A stretch of DNA of 38,656 nucleotides from Moorena bouillonii PNG (GTDB lineage Bacteria > Cyanobacteriota > Cyanobacteriia > Cyanobacteriales > Coleofasciculaceae). The DNA lies in the NCBI RefSeq assembly GCF_001942495.1, contig NZ_MKZS01000001.1:4344359-4383014 (forward strand), written 5' to 3'. A program made the translations under genes and the position numbers. Shown here piece after piece: positions 17,601 to 25,929 of the stretch (position 1 is its first letter; each line of letters opens with the position of its first letter). The notes below the pieces were generated by a model. It saw only the letters and a program-made list of their open reading frames with translations. It had not been told where the DNA came from and made no database searches.

Positions 17601-20600
17601 ATTCAGCTACCTTTAACCCCAGTGACCCCAAACCACCGGTAATTAAGTAGGTGCTATCTGGTTTTAGCTGTAATGGTAAAGCGGGGGGTTGAGACTGTTG
17701 CTGTTGATGAATCAGGCGAGGCACATAGGCTTGTCCATCCCTCAAAGCAATTTGGTTTTCTCCCTGTGGCTGTAATATCTGGTTGAGCAGCATTAATGAT
17801 TGCTCTTGGTAGTGCTGCTCATTGTTCAGTGCTGAGTCTTGACTTGGTTCTAGGTCTATTATCCCTCCCCAGATTTCTGGATGTTCTTGGGCAATAACTG
17901 CACCTAAACCCCATAGGGGAGACTGGGCAATCTGTAGGGATTTTTTCGTCTTACCTTTTTTCTCTAATGCTACGGGTTGTGTGCCCTCGGTAACTAACCA
18001 CAGACGAGGGGGTTGAGCTAATTCTGCTTTGACTAACCCTTGCAGCAGATGCAAGACACTACCACAACCGTTTTCTAAGGTGGCGTCTAGGGGAAATGTT
18101 TGCAATCGGTCCAGTGCGGGAGTATCTAAACTCCACATATGAACCACAATCACAGATGTTGCGTTTAGGGATTCGACTTCTTGAGCTAACAGACGCTGAA
18201 AGTGTTGCGGTTGCGCTGGGTTAATTTGATAATGGTTTGGTTGTAATTGTTCATAACTTGAGCCAGGGGAAATTAGCAAAACCTTTTGGCATTTTTCTGC
18301 CAGCTGTTGAATTAATGTTTCTCCAAATCTTTCTCCAAAGCCCTCTTTATCAGCAAAAATCAACCAAGTTGTACTAGATTTAGATATATCAGTAGATATA
18401 TCAGATGAATCTACATCCTTAGGTCGCCATGCTATTTGATACAACCAATCCCCATAGGAGGGAGTCGATAGTTGGCCATAGGAAATCGGGGATAATGGTT
18501 TTACTGAAGTGGTATCTAGCCAATACCGTTGCCGTTCAAACGGATAAGTGGGTAGGGAAACTAGGCGACGGGGGTTATGCTGATGGAATCTTCCCCAGTC
18601 TACTGATGCGCCATGTTTATATAGGCTTGCCAAACTTTCCAGCATTTGCCGACTATCTGGTTTTCCTGGGCGCAAACTTGGTATAGCTGTGAGCTTTCCT
18701 TTCGGTAAGCACGCTTTGCCCATTCCCAATAGGCTAGGCTTCGGTCCTACTTCCACACACAGTTGATAACCCTCTTGATAAAGGGTTTCCATGCTCTGGT
18801 AGAATTTCACGGACCCACGCACATGGTCACACCAATACTCGGTCGTAGCTATCTCAGCAGTGGCTAATTTTCCAGTTAAATTCGAAATTATCTCTATTTG
18901 TGGGGGATGTAAGGATATTTCCGATAATACCTGAGCAAAATCTCCCACCATTGGTTGCATTAGGTGAGAATGGAAGGCATGGGAGACTGGCAACTTTAGT
19001 GATTTGACCTTTTGAGAGCGTAGTCGGGCTATCACGGTTTGAACCGCCTGACTTTCCCCAGAAATCACAATATTTTCCGGACCGTTAATGGCAGCGATTG
19101 AGACTTTGTCGGATAGGGATTGAATTGCCTCAGTGACCTGCTGCTCATTGGTCAAAATGACTGCCATTTCACCCCCTGCTGGCAACTGTTGCATCAAACG
19201 CGCTCTTTCGGCAATCAGCTTGAGCCCATCTTCTAAGCTAAAGACTCCTGCTACAGTTGCTGCCACATATTCCCCAACACTATGACCCATAACCACGGTT
19301 GGTTCGATTCCCCAAGACCGCCATAACTGAGCCAGGGAGTATTCTAGAGCAAATAATGCTGGTTGGGTGTAGGCCGTTTGATTTAATGTGGAGTTGTCAC
19401 TGTTGTCGCTCAAGATTTCTGGATACAGGACATCCAGTAACGGCTGTTCTAAATAGGATTGCAGAATTTCGGCGCATTGGTCGAGAGTAGCCCGAAAGAT
19501 TGGTTGGGTTTCGTAAAGTTGCCTTCCCATACCACTATACTGAGAGCCTTGACCGGTGAAAAGGAAAACGATTTCGGGGGGAGTAGGGCTATTTTGTGCT
19601 ATTTTTTCCGAAATGGTTTCGCTTTCTGTCAACTTGGTCAGTTGTTGCTGCAACTGGTCAGTGGATTTAACTAGGAGGGCTAGACGATAGTTAAAATGCG
19701 ATCGCCCTTTATTGCTGGTCAAACAAATATCTGCTAGTGTGCTTGATGGCTCAGATCCTATGAAGTCTATGTATCGCTTTCCTAGGGTTTGCAGGGCGGT
19801 TGCTGTTTTGGCAGACAAGGTAAATAGATGATAGTTTTGGTCTTGATCGTTTTCGTCTCTATCATTACTTGTCGCTTTTGTCAACTCTGGCGCTCCTTGT
19901 AGCACCACATGAGCATTGGTTCCTCCAAAACCGAAAGAACTTACACCAGCAAATGGGGGAATAACATCCCATGGCCAAGGCTCCCGTTGCTGCTGTACTC
20001 GCAGGGGCAGTTCATCAAAGGGAATGTGGGGATTTGGCTCCTGGAAATGGAGGCTGGGTAAACGTTCTTGGTGCTTGAGGGATAGGGCAACTTTGATTAA
20101 ACTAGCAATACCAGCAGCTGCTTCTAGATGACCAATATTAGATTTGACCGAGCCAATCGCAACAGGCTTGTTGGTAGGATGGGTTGATAACGCACCGTAG
20201 TTATCAGAGTTATTATCAGAGTTATTGTCAGAGCGATGTTCCTTTGGAACCGCTTTGCGATCGCGTTTTAGGACATTTCCCAAGGCCATCGCTTCAATCG
20301 GGTCTCCCAGTAGGGTTCCGGTGCCATGGGTTTCTACATACTGCACATCTGAAGGTGAAATGCCCGCGTGCTGGTAGGCCGAGACTAGAACAGCTTCCTG
20401 AGCGTCTCGATTGGGAGCAGTTAGCCCATTAGTGCGCCCATCTTGGTTCACCGCACTGCCTCGAATCACAGCATAAATTGGATCTTTATCGATCAGGGCT
20501 TTGGATAGGGGCTTTACTACTATCACCCCAGCGCCCTCGCCCCTGACAAAGCCATTGGCACGGGAATCAAATGCTTTACAGCGACCATCGGGAGATAAAG

Positions 20601-21354
20601 CCGTTAACTTACTCAACCCAACCGTCACCACTGGGGTTAGCATCAAATTCACTCCCCCTGCTATGGCTACGGTTGACTCACCATTCCAGATACTCTGACA
20701 AGCCAAATGAACAGCGACTAGGGATGAGGAGCAAGCCGTATCAACCGTTAGACTTGGCCCTTTGAAATTCAGTAGGTAGGAAATGCGATTAGCTGCCATA
20801 GTGGAAGCTACACCAGTATTGGTATAGGTATCCACCACCTCTGGACTTTGGAGAAGCAGCTGACCATAATCATGAGTAGAAATGCCAACAAAGACCCCCG
20901 TTTGGCTACCACTGAGTTTACTAGGCACTTGGCCTGCATCCTCTAGTGCTTCCCAAATTACTTCCAACAGTAGTCGCTGCTGGGGGTCGATATAGGTAGC
21001 TTCCCGAGGAGCAATGCCAAAGAATTCTGGATCGAATTTATCAACATGCGCCAGGAAACCACCATAACGACAATACATTTTGCCTGGTGCTGTGGGGTCC
21101 TTGTCGTAAAATCTCTCGATATCCCAACGCTCTGGTGGCACTTCAGTAATAGCATCGACACCATTTTTGAGCAGTTGCCAGAATGATTTTGGGGAAGAGG
21201 CACCTGGAAAGCGGCAGCCAATCCCGATAATAGCAATAGGTTCTTTTAAGCCTTTCCTCTTTTGCAGCTGCAATTCAAGAAGGGCGCGTTTTTCGGGGGA
21301 GAGATTGGCAATCCGCTTAGCAATATCATCCACTGGCAACATAGATCGAAACAT
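14659..21354 (-). CDS. ols: Terminal-olefin PKS module: KS-AT-KR-ACP-ST-TE
   Basis: 2,231 aa. KS (about 37-485): Cys208 in DTACSSS, His343 in ETHGTGT, His409 in NIGHLEAAAG. AT (about 595-890): Ser692 in GHSVGEY, and HAFH 792-795, the malonyl-type motif. KR (about 1230-1410): GGLGSLG, LED (B-type-like), Tyr1381. ACP: Ser1542 in GADSLM. Sulfotransferase (about 1625-1900): PAPS loop CSPRSGSTLLR, HLVRHPYAVIDS. Thioesterase (about 1935-2215): Ser2038 in GHSMG, Glu2062 in LLEPVL, His2203 in GGHNLH; a Glu acid is the CurM/Ols-type triad. By analogy with Ols of Synechococcus PCC 7002 and CurM, it extends a fatty acyl chain by two carbons, reduces and sulfates the beta-hydroxyl, and releases a 1-alkene by decarboxylation. 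In PCC 7002 FAAL is fused; here it is separate, 11 bp upstream. Odd in-frame low-complexity inserts lie at 375-386, 648-654, 980-993 and 1915-1925. Confidence 0.95.
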   Translation of the reverse strand: MFRSMLPVDDIAKRIANLSPEKRALLELQLQKRKGLKEPIAIIGIGCRFPGASSPKSFWQLLKNGVDAITEVPPERWDIERFYDKDPTAPGKMYCRYGGFLAHVDKFDPEFFGIAPREATYIDPQQRLLLEVIWEALEDAGQVPSKLSGSQTGVFVGISTHDYGQLLLQSPEVVDTYTNTGVASTMAANRISYLLNFKGPSLTVDTACSSSLVAVHLACQSIWNGESTVAIAGGVNLMLTPVVTVGLSKLTALSPDGRCKAFDSRANGFVRGEGAGVIVVKPLSKALIDKDPIYAVIRGSAVNQDGRTNGLTAPNRDAQEAVLVSAYQHAGISPSDVQYVETHGTGTLLGDPIEAMALGNVLKRDRKAVPKEHRSDNNSDNNSDNYGALSTHPTNKPVAIGSVKSNIGHLEAAAGIASLIKVALSLKHQERLPSLHFQEPNPHIPFDELPLRVQQQREPWPWDVIPPFAGVSSFGFGGTNAHVVLQGAPELTKATSNDRDENDQDQNYHLFTLSAKTATALQTLGKRYIDFIGSEPSSTLADICLTSNKGRSHFNYRLALLVKSTDQLQQQLTKLTESETISEKIAQNSPTPPEIVFLFTGQGSQYSGMGRQLYETQPIFRATLDQCAEILQSYLEQPLLDVLYPEILSDNSDNSTLNQTAYTQPALFALEYSLAQLWRSWGIEPTVVMGHSVGEYVAATVAGVFSLEDGLKLIAERARLMQQLPAGGEMAVILTNEQQVTEAIQSLSDKVSIAAINGPENIVISGESQAVQTVIARLRSQKVKSLKLPVSHAFHSHLMQPMVGDFAQVLSEISLHPPQIEIISNLTGKLATAEIATTEYWCDHVRGSVKFYQSMETLYQEGYQLCVEVGPKPSLLGMGKACLPKGKLTAIPSLRPGKPDSRQMLESLASLYKHGASVDWGRFHQHNPRRLVSLPTYPFERQRYWLDTTSVKPLSPISYGQLSTPSYGDWLYQIAWRPKDVDSSDISTDISKSSTTWLIFADKEGFGERFGETLIQQLAEKCQKVLLISPGSSYEQLQPNHYQINPAQPQHFQRLLAQEVESLNATSVIVVHMWSLDTPALDRLQTFPLDATLENGCGSVLHLLQGLVKAELAQPPRLWLVTEGTQPVALEKKGKTKKSLQIAQSPLWGLGAVIAQEHPEIWGGIIDLEPSQDSALNNEQHYQEQSLMLLNQILQPQGENQIALRDGQAYVPRLIHQQQQSQPPALPLQLKPDSTYLITGGLGSLGLKVAEWMVDKGARYLVLVGRSQPNPRASEIIGKLEEQGVMVVLEQVDVSQEAQVRDCLNRIQVSLPPLKGIIHGAGVLEDGVLLHQDWAKFARVMKPKVEGAWNLHRLTQDIALELFVLFSSATSILGTPGQGNYSAANGFLDSLSHYRQGQGASALSINWGPWAEMGLAAGVGKRMAMLGIEPIQAPQGLQILEQLLAQDGAQVGVLPVEWSKLKERLPVELPLFLSEVITTETLPPQGDRENDNSGIFDQLLGSTTTQREELLNDYLKQQIAKALGISREISGSSNLMDLGADSLMIVEVLNACKKDLKITLYPREFYERPTITALAEYLALEMERLHQPQPTQTSLTTTSLSDIKNWANPWAWNNSERNFTKPTQRNRSMVFLLCSPRSGSTLLRVMLAGHRDLFCPPELHLLPFESMAERNQSLGSTHLGEGLARAFMEIMNLDAEASTTLVEEITQQDWSIQKVYGRLQELTGKRTLVDKSPTYAGSLETLRHAEDLFEEAKYIHLVRHPYAVIDSFVKNRMDKIFGIDEVNPYWLAEEVWTTCNRNILDFCEEIAPSNHHLVYYEELVKQPALVMARLCEFLDIPFDEAVLEPYQGQRMTDGVHPQSLPVDDPNFRNHNQIDSALGEVWRQIQLPRPLGNFAEEVATRLDYQLPLLLEPSAQPANLGQKATLPEQLEPMQESYLDVRGLQLCLCSWGPVDGDLILCIHGVLEHGAAWEEIARPLASMGYRVVAPDQRGHGLSQHVGMGGSYQLIDYLGDLDAIAFGAAEPNPNPLTDQPFILVGHSMGAVVAATFASVRPEKVKSLVLLEPVLPGEGKEDETAQQLATHLDYLASPPQHQVFEDIQAAANRLRRLTPNLSEELALKHAERLTEPGEGGVRWRWDPRLQIRTGIGLSGTAFNRDKYTQLLNQIKAPTTLVYGNNSNFNRAEDLALQQAAIPHAKTVTLSGGHNLHVDAPDAIVAIIANQKLNLKNSKVTR
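15583..15605. repeat. Palindromic repeat in frame in the ST-TE linker
   Basis: TAGCGTGGCCTTTTGGCCAAGG has the core GGCCTTTTGGCC palindrome of the dispersed repeat family. It encodes the LGQKAT residues of the linker (about residue 1918) between sulfotransferase and thioesterase without breaking the frame. Confidence 0.6.
20201..20233. repeat. In-frame microsatellite in the KS domain
   Basis: Units of TTATCAGAG/TTATTATCAGAG on the plus strand encode SDNNSDNNSDNYG on the minus strand (residues 375-387), in a surface-loop position between HGTGT and NIGHLEAAAG. Related KS domains, as I recall them, are about 20-25 residues shorter here. Confidence 0.7.
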
Positions 21355-21365
21355 AGATCTAGGAA

Positions 21366-23819
21366 TTATTTGATGGGTTTTCCCAGAATTTCTTGGATTT
21401 GTGCTTCTGAAAGCATTTCCAACTCAGCTAAGAGTTGGTCTACCTCTTGATCACCACTGGAGGCAATCGATTTAACCGTTACGGGTGAACGATAAAAGGG
21501 AATCGAGGTGAACCGATCCAGATTCTGGAACTGTGCCTCCCATAATTGTTGCATCTCACTACCTGCACTCGAAACTCTCGGTTCGATTTTTCTTGGGCTG
21601 TCCCCCTGGTTTGAGTTGCTTTGTTGACTTACTTTCGCCAGATATTGGGCAAGGGACTCGATATTGGGATAATCATAAGCCAGTGTAGGAGACAGAGGCA
21701 CCCCTAACCATTCTTCGAGATCATCAGCTAGTTCAACTGCTGTTACTGAATCTAGACCATAATCAGCAAAAGACTTGCTGATGTTAATAGACTGGGGAGG
21801 AAGTTTTGTTTCTCGCGCTAGCCAATCTATTATCCACTTTTGAATTGATTTGGAGCTTTGCTGAAGGCCGATAGTATTAGTGGTGAGTTCTTTTTCTGGT
21901 TTAGTTGGGGCAATGGTTGGCTGTTGTGCCAAACTCCATTGCCCTACAACTGTCAAGCTATTGTTTAGAAATCCAGCTCGACAAGCATGGCGCTGTACTT
22001 TGCCACTGGATGTCTTGGGAATACTATTGGTCTTGAGCAATAACACAGCATAGACTTGAAGCTGGTATTCTTGGGAGATGGCACTCCGGATTGCTTCAAC
22101 CACTTGATCGACATCTAGTTTCCGCAGGTAATTCCTGGAAACTTCTTGGACAATCACCAATTGCTCAGCCTCTTCCACTTCCACAGAAAAAGCTGCGCCA
22201 TAGGCAGGGCGAAGAGCTGGATGACTCTTTTCCGCCGTCAATTCTATATCTTGGGGATAATGGTTGCGACCCCGGATAATAATTAAATCCTTCAGACGAC
22301 CTGTTACAAACAACTCGCCATCCTGGATAAATCCTAAATCACCAGTACGCAGCCATGGTCCTAAACCAGTATCAGCTAGATAGGCATTAAAGGTTTTTTC
22401 CGTCACCTCTGGTTGATTCCAATAGCCTTGAGCAACACTTGGACCTTTTACCCAAATCTCTCCGACGGCACCGGCTTCAACTTGGGTTAGGGATTGGGGG
22501 TGTGCGATCGCAATTTTTTCATTTAACCAAGTCCGGCCACACCCAACCAGGATTCGAGTCGGCACATTACCATTAGACTGACCATTAGACTGACCATTAG
22601 ACTGACCATTAGACTGACCATTAGACTGATTGAGACGATTTTCTGGCAGGGGAACCACTCGATTTTGTTCAAGAGCTTCCCCTTCAAATTCCCTTACCAC
22701 TGGAGGTTGGTCTTTCAAGCCTCCAGTGACTAATAATGTGGTTTCTGCCATGCCATAACAGGGGTAAAATGCTTCCCGATGGAAACCACAAGGGGCAAAT
22801 TTTTGAGCAAATCGCTCTAATGTTGAGGCTCGAACCGGCTCAGCACCGGTAAAGGCCATTTGCCAGCTGCTCAGGTCAAGGGTTTCTAATTGCTTAGGGG
22901 TAATTTTATGTACACACAGCTCATAGGCAAAATTCGGAGCACCACTGGTAGTCACCTGGTATTTGGAAATTGCTTTTAGCCAGCGGTAAGGCTTGCGGAG
23001 GAAATCTACTGGAGCCATCAGGATGATGGGAAGACCAACATAAAGGGGTTGTAGGATGCCGCCAATCAGTCCCATATCATGGTAAGCAGGTAACCAAGAC
23101 AATCCTCTGCTTTGGGGTGTATCTTGGAAACACTGATTAATCAAAGCTGAGTTATATAACAAATTCCCGTGGCTAACCATTACTCCTTTGGGTTTACCCG
23201 TTGAGCCAGAGGTGTACTGTAGAAAAGCCAGGGTCTTTTCGTTACAGTCCGGGTGCTGCCAATCCGATTCATGGTTCGTAGGTTGCTTGTGGGGAGGTAT
23301 CCCCACACCCCTCGTCTTGTCAGTAGCCAGCCACTTTAAGCTAGCACTGGCGGGATTTTCAGCTAGCTGAGTCTCTATTTTCTCTAATAGAGGGGTAGTA
23401 GTCAGGGCAAATTTGGCCTGAGCATCTGCCACAATTGCCTCTAGCCTGGACAAATTTTGATTGGAGCGGGGGGGATAAGCGGGAACGGCTAACACTCCTG
23501 CATACAAACAGCCGAAGAAAGCTGTGATAAACTCTAAACCGGGTGGATAGAGTAGCAAAGCTCGCTCCCCTTTTGCGTTTTGGTGTAGAAGCTCGGATGC
23601 GATCGCTTGGGCGTGGTTGTCTAACTGTTGATGGGTTAGGTAGCGGTCTGGGGTTTCCCCGTTCAGTAAAAATGTATAGATAATCTGATCCGGCTGGTGT
23701 ATTGCTCGGTAACGTAGCAGGTCTACTAAGGTAGAAAATTTTGGTATATTCTCGCTCATCTGATCTAAACTGTCTTTCATACCTGCATGCCTTATTTTCA
23801 CAGCCAAATCGTCGTCCAT
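21366..23819 (-). CDS. ols: Fatty acyl-AMP ligase with ACP (olefin pathway loading protein)
   Basis: 817 aa. Adenylates a free fatty acid with ATP and passes it to its own ACP, priming the PKS next door. FAAL domain (about 25-620): YTSGSTGKPKGV (202-213), SWLPAYHDMGLIGG, FTGAEPVR, YPCYGMAETT, RTGDLGF (491-497), SGKVQR near the C-terminal lysine. ACP (about 655-730): Ser691 in DYGLDSVTAVEL. The last 30 residues (DQEVDQLLAELEMLSEAQIQ) look like a helical docking tail, expected because the PKS is a separate chain. The start is uncertain: the frame opens at 23819, but the ATG at 23780 (MKDSLDQ) has AAGG at a better spacing, and MSENIPKFSTLVDLL is where relatives usually begin. Stop 21366 lies 11 bp before the PKS start: one transcription unit. 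Confidence 0.95.
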   Translation of the reverse strand: MDDDLAVKIRHAGMKDSLDQMSENIPKFSTLVDLLRYRAIHQPDQIIYTFLLNGETPDRYLTHQQLDNHAQAIASELLHQNAKGERALLLYPPGLEFITAFFGCLYAGVLAVPAYPPRSNQNLSRLEAIVADAQAKFALTTTPLLEKIETQLAENPASASLKWLATDKTRGVGIPPHKQPTNHESDWQHPDCNEKTLAFLQYTSGSTGKPKGVMVSHGNLLYNSALINQCFQDTPQSRGLSWLPAYHDMGLIGGILQPLYVGLPIILMAPVDFLRKPYRWLKAISKYQVTTSGAPNFAYELCVHKITPKQLETLDLSSWQMAFTGAEPVRASTLERFAQKFAPCGFHREAFYPCYGMAETTLLVTGGLKDQPPVVREFEGEALEQNRVVPLPENRLNQSNGQSNGQSNGQSNGQSNGNVPTRILVGCGRTWLNEKIAIAHPQSLTQVEAGAVGEIWVKGPSVAQGYWNQPEVTEKTFNAYLADTGLGPWLRTGDLGFIQDGELFVTGRLKDLIIIRGRNHYPQDIELTAEKSHPALRPAYGAAFSVEVEEAEQLVIVQEVSRNYLRKLDVDQVVEAIRSAISQEYQLQVYAVLLLKTNSIPKTSSGKVQRHACRAGFLNNSLTVVGQWSLAQQPTIAPTKPEKELTTNTIGLQQSSKSIQKWIIDWLARETKLPPQSINISKSFADYGLDSVTAVELADDLEEWLGVPLSPTLAYDYPNIESLAQYLAKVSQQSNSNQGDSPRKIEPRVSSAGSEMQQLWEAQFQNLDRFTSIPFYRSPVTVKSIASSGDQEVDQLLAELEMLSEAQIQEILGKPIK
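22571..22630. repeat. 12-bp in-frame tandem repeat in FAAL
   Basis: Five units of CATTAGACTGAC (the last ends GAT) encode repeated S-N-G-Q on the minus strand (residues about 399-418). The site is a solvent-exposed loop between PLPENRLNQ and the RILVGCGRTW strand. The unit length is a multiple of three, so copy-number change keeps the frame. Confidence 0.9.
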
Positions 23820-24085
23820 CCCCTGATCGATAGATTTATTAGCCTTTTTCTAGGCTACAACAATCGTTTATTATCTATTAAGATGGGCATTATTGGCCAA
23901 TAGCTTAATGAACTACCAATTCCCCTTAGTAAGGTAAGCATTCAGCTATCAGATTCAGCCAAGGACTTGTGTCCACGCTACTTGATGTGATTTTGAATAA
24001 AAGAGGTAAGCTAAGGCCAAAGGCAGCACTACGCGAACGTAAGGTCTGAGTTACGGCTGACGGCTGACAGCTGATTGCTGATACC
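23820..24085. other. Intergenic upstream of FAAL with repeats
   Basis: About 265 bp between two minus-strand genes. Contains a palindromic-family piece (AAGGCCAAAGGCAGCACTACGCGAACG, 24014-24040) and a stutter of CTGACGGCTGACAGCTGATTGCTGA at 24057-24081. It should contain the olefin operon promoter, which I could not locate. Confidence 0.45.
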
Positions 24086-25120
24086 TTAGGTTTCGCTCAT
24101 AACTTTCAGCCGAATCAGCTGCTCTCCACTCTCGTCCAAAGGAACTTCAATCACGTCACCGGCTAGACGATCCATACAGGTCAGCAGCAATCGCAAGTGG
24201 GGAGTACTTGCCCCGGTATCTACATACAATCGGTCTGACAGGCTACCTAAACGCTTCCAGGTAGTATAGAGTTTGCCAACAGTCTTTTCTAGTGCCAAGG
24301 CTTGTTTCACTAAATCAGCAGCAGTGTTTAAACACTCAAGCCGTAGCGCTTCATCTAAAGCTAGTTCCATATCCAAGGATGTGTGATTAATAGCTTGGAC
24401 TTGGGCAGATGCATCTAAATACTTGGCTAAGCAACGGGCATCTGAGGTCACGTGTTTAACGGTGTCCACATCTGGGTTTGTAGCAATTGCTTCTTGTAAT
24501 GGAATCAGGTGGCTTTCTGGCAGCTTTTCCATCTCTTTGACCAATGGAGCCAGGTAACTGGATGGGAGACCCCCTTCAGCAGATTTTTCTTTAACTTCCT
24601 CTGGTAGTAATTCTGAGGACATGGCAGTCCATTGATCAGACGCCTGTTTGACCTCCCGGCGGGTAATGCGATCGCCTTTTTGAGCTCGTTCTGTCACCAT
24701 CTGCTGGACTTCGGGAGCAGACTTAGCTGTTTCCACAAATGCCCGTTTACTGAAGTTATTAATGGCATCATGACTAAGCTGACCCTCGGTTAACAGAGTA
24801 TCGGCACTGTTAGCCAGTTCAATTAGGGAGTAAGCCTGACTTTTGCCGATTTCCCGACTTTTGAGCCAATTTAAAAATCCAGCTCCCCGTCCTTCACCGC
24901 CTTTTTTCTCCCGGTCTCTTACTACTCGTAAAATCCGTCCCCGCCAGATATCGGTCTGTAGGTCAAAGCGATCGCATACTCGCCAAGCGTGATCCACTAG
25001 CTGTTCAAAGTCGGTTTCCTGAATTTCTTCATCCTCTGGGTCCGGGAGTTGGAAATCCAGATCCATGGGTTCGTTGAGCAGGGCAGCGAGTTCGGCGGTA
25101 GAGTCAGGCACTTGCACCAT
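24086..25120 (-). CDS. Conserved cyanobacterial hypothetical protein, possibly DNA-binding
   Basis: 344 aa, ATG start (MVQVPDSTAELAALLNEP). Acidic N-terminus (about 18-40), then a helical region: FLNWLKSREIGKSQAYSLIE (residues about 82-101) looks like a helix-turn-helix of the kind in DUF3102/ParB-like proteins, followed by ITRREVKQASDQW. The C-terminal half is helical with a Leu-rich segment (ALRLECLNTAADLVKQALAL) and ends in a beta-like stretch. I recall similar proteins as unnamed cyanobacterial conserved proteins. No membrane segment or signal peptide. It stands alone: upstream is repeat-rich DNA, downstream the FAAL gene after 266 bp. Function unknown. Confidence 0.75.
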   Translation of the reverse strand: MVQVPDSTAELAALLNEPMDLDFQLPDPEDEEIQETDFEQLVDHAWRVCDRFDLQTDIWRGRILRVVRDREKKGGEGRGAGFLNWLKSREIGKSQAYSLIELANSADTLLTEGQLSHDAINNFSKRAFVETAKSAPEVQQMVTERAQKGDRITRREVKQASDQWTAMSSELLPEEVKEKSAEGGLPSSYLAPLVKEMEKLPESHLIPLQEAIATNPDVDTVKHVTSDARCLAKYLDASAQVQAINHTSLDMELALDEALRLECLNTAADLVKQALALEKTVGKLYTTWKRLGSLSDRLYVDTGASTPHLRLLLTCMDRLAGDVIEVPLDESGEQLIRLKVMSET

Positions 25121-25588
25121 AGGGAAAGATTATCCAGTCACGGTAAACACGATTATTGCACGGTTTCCAAATTATAAAACTGCACGCTACCCCTAGATGA
25201 GTCTGACTTGATTATCTGGCATAATGCACCAGATGTATAGGTTATTAGTGGTTAGTCATTCTTCTGTCAGTCGAGACGACGGTATTTAGGAACTTGTACA
25301 AACTACATACAATAAGGTATTCTTGTAGAAATAAACCTTCACCCCACCTAGTTGTGATCCCTTTAAAGTAAGACAGGCATTGCTGAATCTTCGAATGAAT
25401 AGGAGTAGAGTCGGCATCCTGCCCGCCCGAAAATTTAAGGAACGGGCAAGATACCCATTCCACCAGAATGCCCATTCTACAGGTGCGACCCAAGGGCGAT
25501 TTACTCGCCCATTGGAAAGCGCACCTACTCTTAAAATCATTCCATTATTAAGGAACGCCGTAAGACAAGTTAAGGCAAGTTAAGGAGG
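25121..25588. other. Intergenic with a dispersed-repeat block
   Basis: No credible gene. At about 25408-25510 lies a block of short inverted words (GCCCGCCCGAAAATTTAAGG, AACGGGCAAGATACCCATTC, CACCAGAATGCCCATTCTAC, GGGCGATTTACTCGCCC) that yields spurious ORFs on the minus strand. It resembles an intergenic repeat I associate with Moorena-type genomes. A HIP1 site GCGATCGC is at 25591. Confidence 0.5.
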
Positions 25589-25873
25589 TTGCGATCGCTT
25601 GAGAGCAGTTGGGTATTTAAAGATTTGATGAACCCCTTGACATGCTTTGACATGCTGTGGTTAGTATGTAGTTGTTTTGTAGGCATTGTCATCAGTAGGT
25701 CTCAAATTGCCGTCATAATTGCCCTGTACCTTCTCAAAGAGCTTAACAGTTACGTTAAGCGAATTGGTATTTCTAAGACTGAGGTGGTGGTCGGTGCTTT
25801 GGCACTGTATTTAGGGTGCGAGTCGGATGTGCCATTGAATCAGAGGCTGGCATTGCTGAAAGCCAAAGTATAA
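25589..25873 (+). CDS. Ribbon-helix-helix-like small protein (possibly a remnant)
   Basis: The C-terminal half of the frame, from SQIAVIIALYLLKELNSYVK to ISKTEVVVGALALYLGCESD and VPLNQRLALLKAKV, has the beta-helix-helix layout of CopG/Arc-type DNA-binding proteins; ISKTEVVV marks the second helix. The first 30-odd codons (MRSLESSWVFKDLMNP...) are unlike the family and there is no ATG just before SQIAV, so the true start is unclear or the gene is decaying. RHH proteins usually act as dimeric repressors or antitoxins. The next gene starts 56 bp later on the same strand; a regulatory role for the following pair is possible but unproven. Confidence 0.5.
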   Translation: MRSLESSWVFKDLMNPLTCFDMLWLVCSCFVGIVISRSQIAVIIALYLLKELNSYVKRIGISKTEVVVGALALYLGCESDVPLNQRLALLKAKV

Positions 25874-25929
25874 CCACTACAGGCTTTGGTGTAAAAATAG
25901 TTCAGCAGGTGAGAGAGTCAGGAAGAACG

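Noticed and set aside
25245-25540. Two overlapping minus-strand ORFs (82 and 84 codons)
   Set aside because: They read through a block of short inverted repeats and have no domain features; the second resembles spurious ORFs from a dispersed repeat.
25637-25680. TTGACA words that might be a promoter before the helical/GUN4 pair
   Set aside because: TTGACA occurs at 25637, and TTTGACATG follows, but no good -10 box lies at 16-18 bp spacing.
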